Below, piece by piece: positions 5,082 to 6,338 of a stretch of 6,338 nucleotides of DNA. The translations under genes and the position numbers were made by a program. The stretch's first letter is position 1. The number at the start of each line of letters is the position of its first letter. The stretch covers positions 1-6,338 of the forward strand of contig CAZEZP010000037.1 in assembly GCA_964516435.1 (NCBI GenBank), written 5' to 3'. This DNA comes from HGW-17 sp964516435. Lineage in GTDB: Bacteria > Myxococcota_A > Polyangia > HGW-17. Under the pieces are notes generated by a model. The model saw nothing but the letters and a program-made list of their open reading frames with translations, did not search any database and was not told where the DNA came from.

Positions 5082-6338
5082 TCACTGCGAATACACCTCG
5101 GTCTGCAGCGGCCGGTCGGTCGTCGTGCCGTCACCCACCTGCCCGAAGGCGTTGCGGCCCCAGCAGCGCACCGTTCCATCGAAAAGCAGCGCGCATGCAT
5201 GGACGCTGCCGGCTGAAATGGCTGCGGCATGCGGAAGCCCGAACACGGCCGTCGGCAGTGAACGCGCCGTGAGGGTCCCGTCCCCCACCTGGCCATAGGT
5301 ATTGGCGCCCCAGCAGCGCGCGGTCTGGTCCTGCAGCACGGCGCAGGTGAATTCGCTGCCGGCCGAAATGGCCGATACCGTGGCCAGATTCTCGACCAGG
5401 GTGGGAACGAGCCGGCCCGTCGTGGTGCCGTCACCCAGTTGCCCCTGGTTGTTGGCGCCCCAGCAGCGCATGGTCTGATCCTGCAGCAACGCGCAGGTGT
5501 GATAACTGCCAGCGGCGATGGCGGCCCCCGTGGCCATGTTCGCTACCGGGGTGGGAACGAGCCGGCCCGTCGTAGTGCCATCGCCCAGTTGTCCCTGGTT
5601 GTTGGCGCCCCAGCAGCGCACGGCTCCCGCCTGCAGCAACGCGCAGGTGTGATAGCCGCCGGCAGATATCTGCATCACCGGGATGGGTGCAGTGATAGCC
5701 GTTGGCAAATAGCGATCGATGATGGTACCGTCTCCGATCTGCCCCACGTTATTGCGCCCCCAGCAGAAAATCCCGCCATTCTGCAGCCGTGCGCAGGTAT
5801 GGGCGATTCCCGCGGTGATGCCAACGGCCGTGGTGATGCCGGAAACAGCGACGGGAGCCGTGCGCGGCGTGATGGTGCCGTCGCCCAGTTGCCCATAGGT
5901 ATTGGCGCCCCAGCAGGAGATGGCGCCATTCTGCAGCAGCGCGCAGGTATGGCTGGCACCCGCCGCCACGGCGATGGCGCCCTGCAGCGCCGTCACGGGA
6001 ACCATCACAGGACGGCTGGTGGCAGTGCCGTCGCCCAGTTGTCCCTCGCTGTTGTACCCCCAGCAGCGCACGGTCCCGTTCTCCAGCAGCGCGCAGGAGT
6101 GATATGCCCCGGCCGCCACCCGGGTGGCATTCCAGCAGCCGGAAAACGTGCAGTCCGTGGCGCAGGAGAGTTCGCCGGTGAAATAGCCCAGGCGCCGGCA
6201 GGTCTGTCCCGCGAGGTCGTTCCCGTCGCAGGACTCGTGTTCCACTTGCACAATCCCGTCGCCGCACATGCCCGCACAGCCCGATGTGTCGAAGCCGGAA
6301 CAATCGGTCCGGCAGGCGAGAGTTCCCTCGTAGAAGCC
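5082..6338 (-). CDS. RCC1-repeat beta-propeller protein with cysteine-rich N-terminal stalk (5' end outside window)
   Basis: The frame is open to the right edge and ends at the TGA at 5084-5082, giving 418 visible residues. The ATG at 6269 is not the start, because coding sequence of the same style continues upstream (GFYEGTLACRTDCSGFDTSG). Visible residues 1-70 are a cysteine-rich region typical of secreted myxobacterial proteins: CGDGIVQVEHESCDG, LAGQTC, LGYFTGELSCATDC. Residues 71-418 contain seven RCC1-type units with the core HTCALL...CWGxNxxGQLGDGT, enough for one closed seven-bladed propeller. Every unit has a C-x9-C pair, a likely disulfide across neighbouring strands. RCC1 propellers are protein-interaction platforms. 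There is no sign of the eukaryotic Ran-exchange function, and the disulfides and stalk imply an extracellular or envelope location. The ligand is unknown. Promoter, signal peptide and any upstream domain lie beyond the window. Confidence 0.9.
   Translation of the reverse strand, partial: GFYEGTLACRTDCSGFDTSGCAGMCGDGIVQVEHESCDGNDLAGQTCRRLGYFTGELSCATDCTFSGCWNATRVAAGAYHSCALLENGTVRCWGYNSEGQLGDGTATSRPVMVPVTALQGAIAVAAGASHTCALLQNGAISCWGANTYGQLGDGTITPRTAPVAVSGITTAVGITAGIAHTCARLQNGGIFCWGRNNVGQIGDGTIIDRYLPTAITAPIPVMQISAGGYHTCALLQAGAVRCWGANNQGQLGDGTTTGRLVPTPVANMATGAAIAAGSYHTCALLQDQTMRCWGANNQGQLGDGTTTGRLVPTLVENLATVSAISAGSEFTCAVLQDQTARCWGANTYGQVGDGTLTARSLPTAVFGLPHAAAISAGSVHACALLFDGTVRCWGRNAFGQVGDGTTTDRPLQTEVYSQ
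5085..6128 (-). repeat. Seven tandem 150-bp RCC1 units
   Basis: The conserved element encoding the CWG motif (CAGCAG on the plus strand) begins at 5161, 5311, 5461, 5611, 5761, 5911 and 6061. These positions are exactly 150 bp apart, so each unit is exactly 50 codons with no insertion or deletion. The two middle units are the most alike: 5401-5500 and 5551-5650 agree at 89 of 100 positions by my count. Confidence 0.9.

Noticed and set aside
4655..5434. 259-codon minus-strand frame spanning the end of the zinc-ribbon gene
   Set aside because: It overlaps two supported genes, and its Arg/Pro/Ser-rich translation is a frame shadow of the RCC1 repeats and lysine tail.
5085..6128. CRISPR-like array because of regular spacing
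   Set aside because: The 150-bp units are entirely coding, encode RCC1 blades and have no short identical repeats with unique spacers.
5085..6338. Eukaryotic-type Ran exchange factor by horizontal transfer
   Set aside because: The blade sequence and C-x9-C pairs are of the bacterial secreted type, and the gene has a myxobacterial-style cysteine-rich stalk; nothing suggests a Ran-binding function.

Overview
The window is about 6.3 kb of mostly GC-rich DNA. I see five protein-coding genes plus the tail of a sixth, and no tRNA, rRNA, CRISPR array, insertion sequence or phage gene. The protein repertoire is typical of a myxobacterium-like predatory or environmental deltaproteobacterium (Myxococcota, Bradymonadota or a relative). 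It includes cysteine-rich secreted proteins, an EGF/CDDGN-repeat lipoprotein with a DSDGDG metal-binding motif, a seven-unit RCC1 propeller behind a CGDG-type cysteine-rich stalk, and a domain resembling the C-terminal domain of AgmX/PglI/TonB. The lineage is inferred from family content, not from a marker gene.

Layout. Positions 1-353 (+) hold the 3' end of a cysteine-rich, probably secreted protein. Fifteen bases later, 368-1402 (+) encodes a HAD-superfamily phosphatase with all four catalytic motifs. After a 67-bp gap with nested inverted repeats, 1470-2564 (+) encodes an exported-looking protein that joins a TonB-C-like domain to two cupin folds. These three genes run the same way and may form one operon. 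Positions 2565-2767 are a convergent intergenic gap with a GC-rich hairpin. Positions 4150-2768 (-) encode a 460-residue lipoprotein with 55 cysteines. A divergent, AT-rich gap (4151-4376) carries a near-consensus sigma70-type promoter reading into that lipoprotein. Positions 4377-5024 (+) encode a zinc-ribbon-like protein whose tail changes from strongly acidic to lysine-rich. After a 57-bp convergent gap, 6338-5082 (-) encodes the C-terminal 418 residues of an RCC1-repeat protein whose start lies outside the window.

How the genes may work together. Three products (the partial one, the lipoprotein and the RCC1 protein) look like disulfide-stabilised envelope or extracellular proteins, suited to adhesion, ligand binding or surface display. 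The HAD enzyme and the zinc-ribbon protein look cytoplasmic. Nothing in the window shows a physical or metabolic partnership beyond gene order. The most unusual items are the TonB-C-like/double-cupin fusion, the zinc-ribbon protein with an acidic-then-basic tail, and the RCC1 array whose seven units keep an exact 150-bp period. I find no clear evidence of a complete undescribed system.
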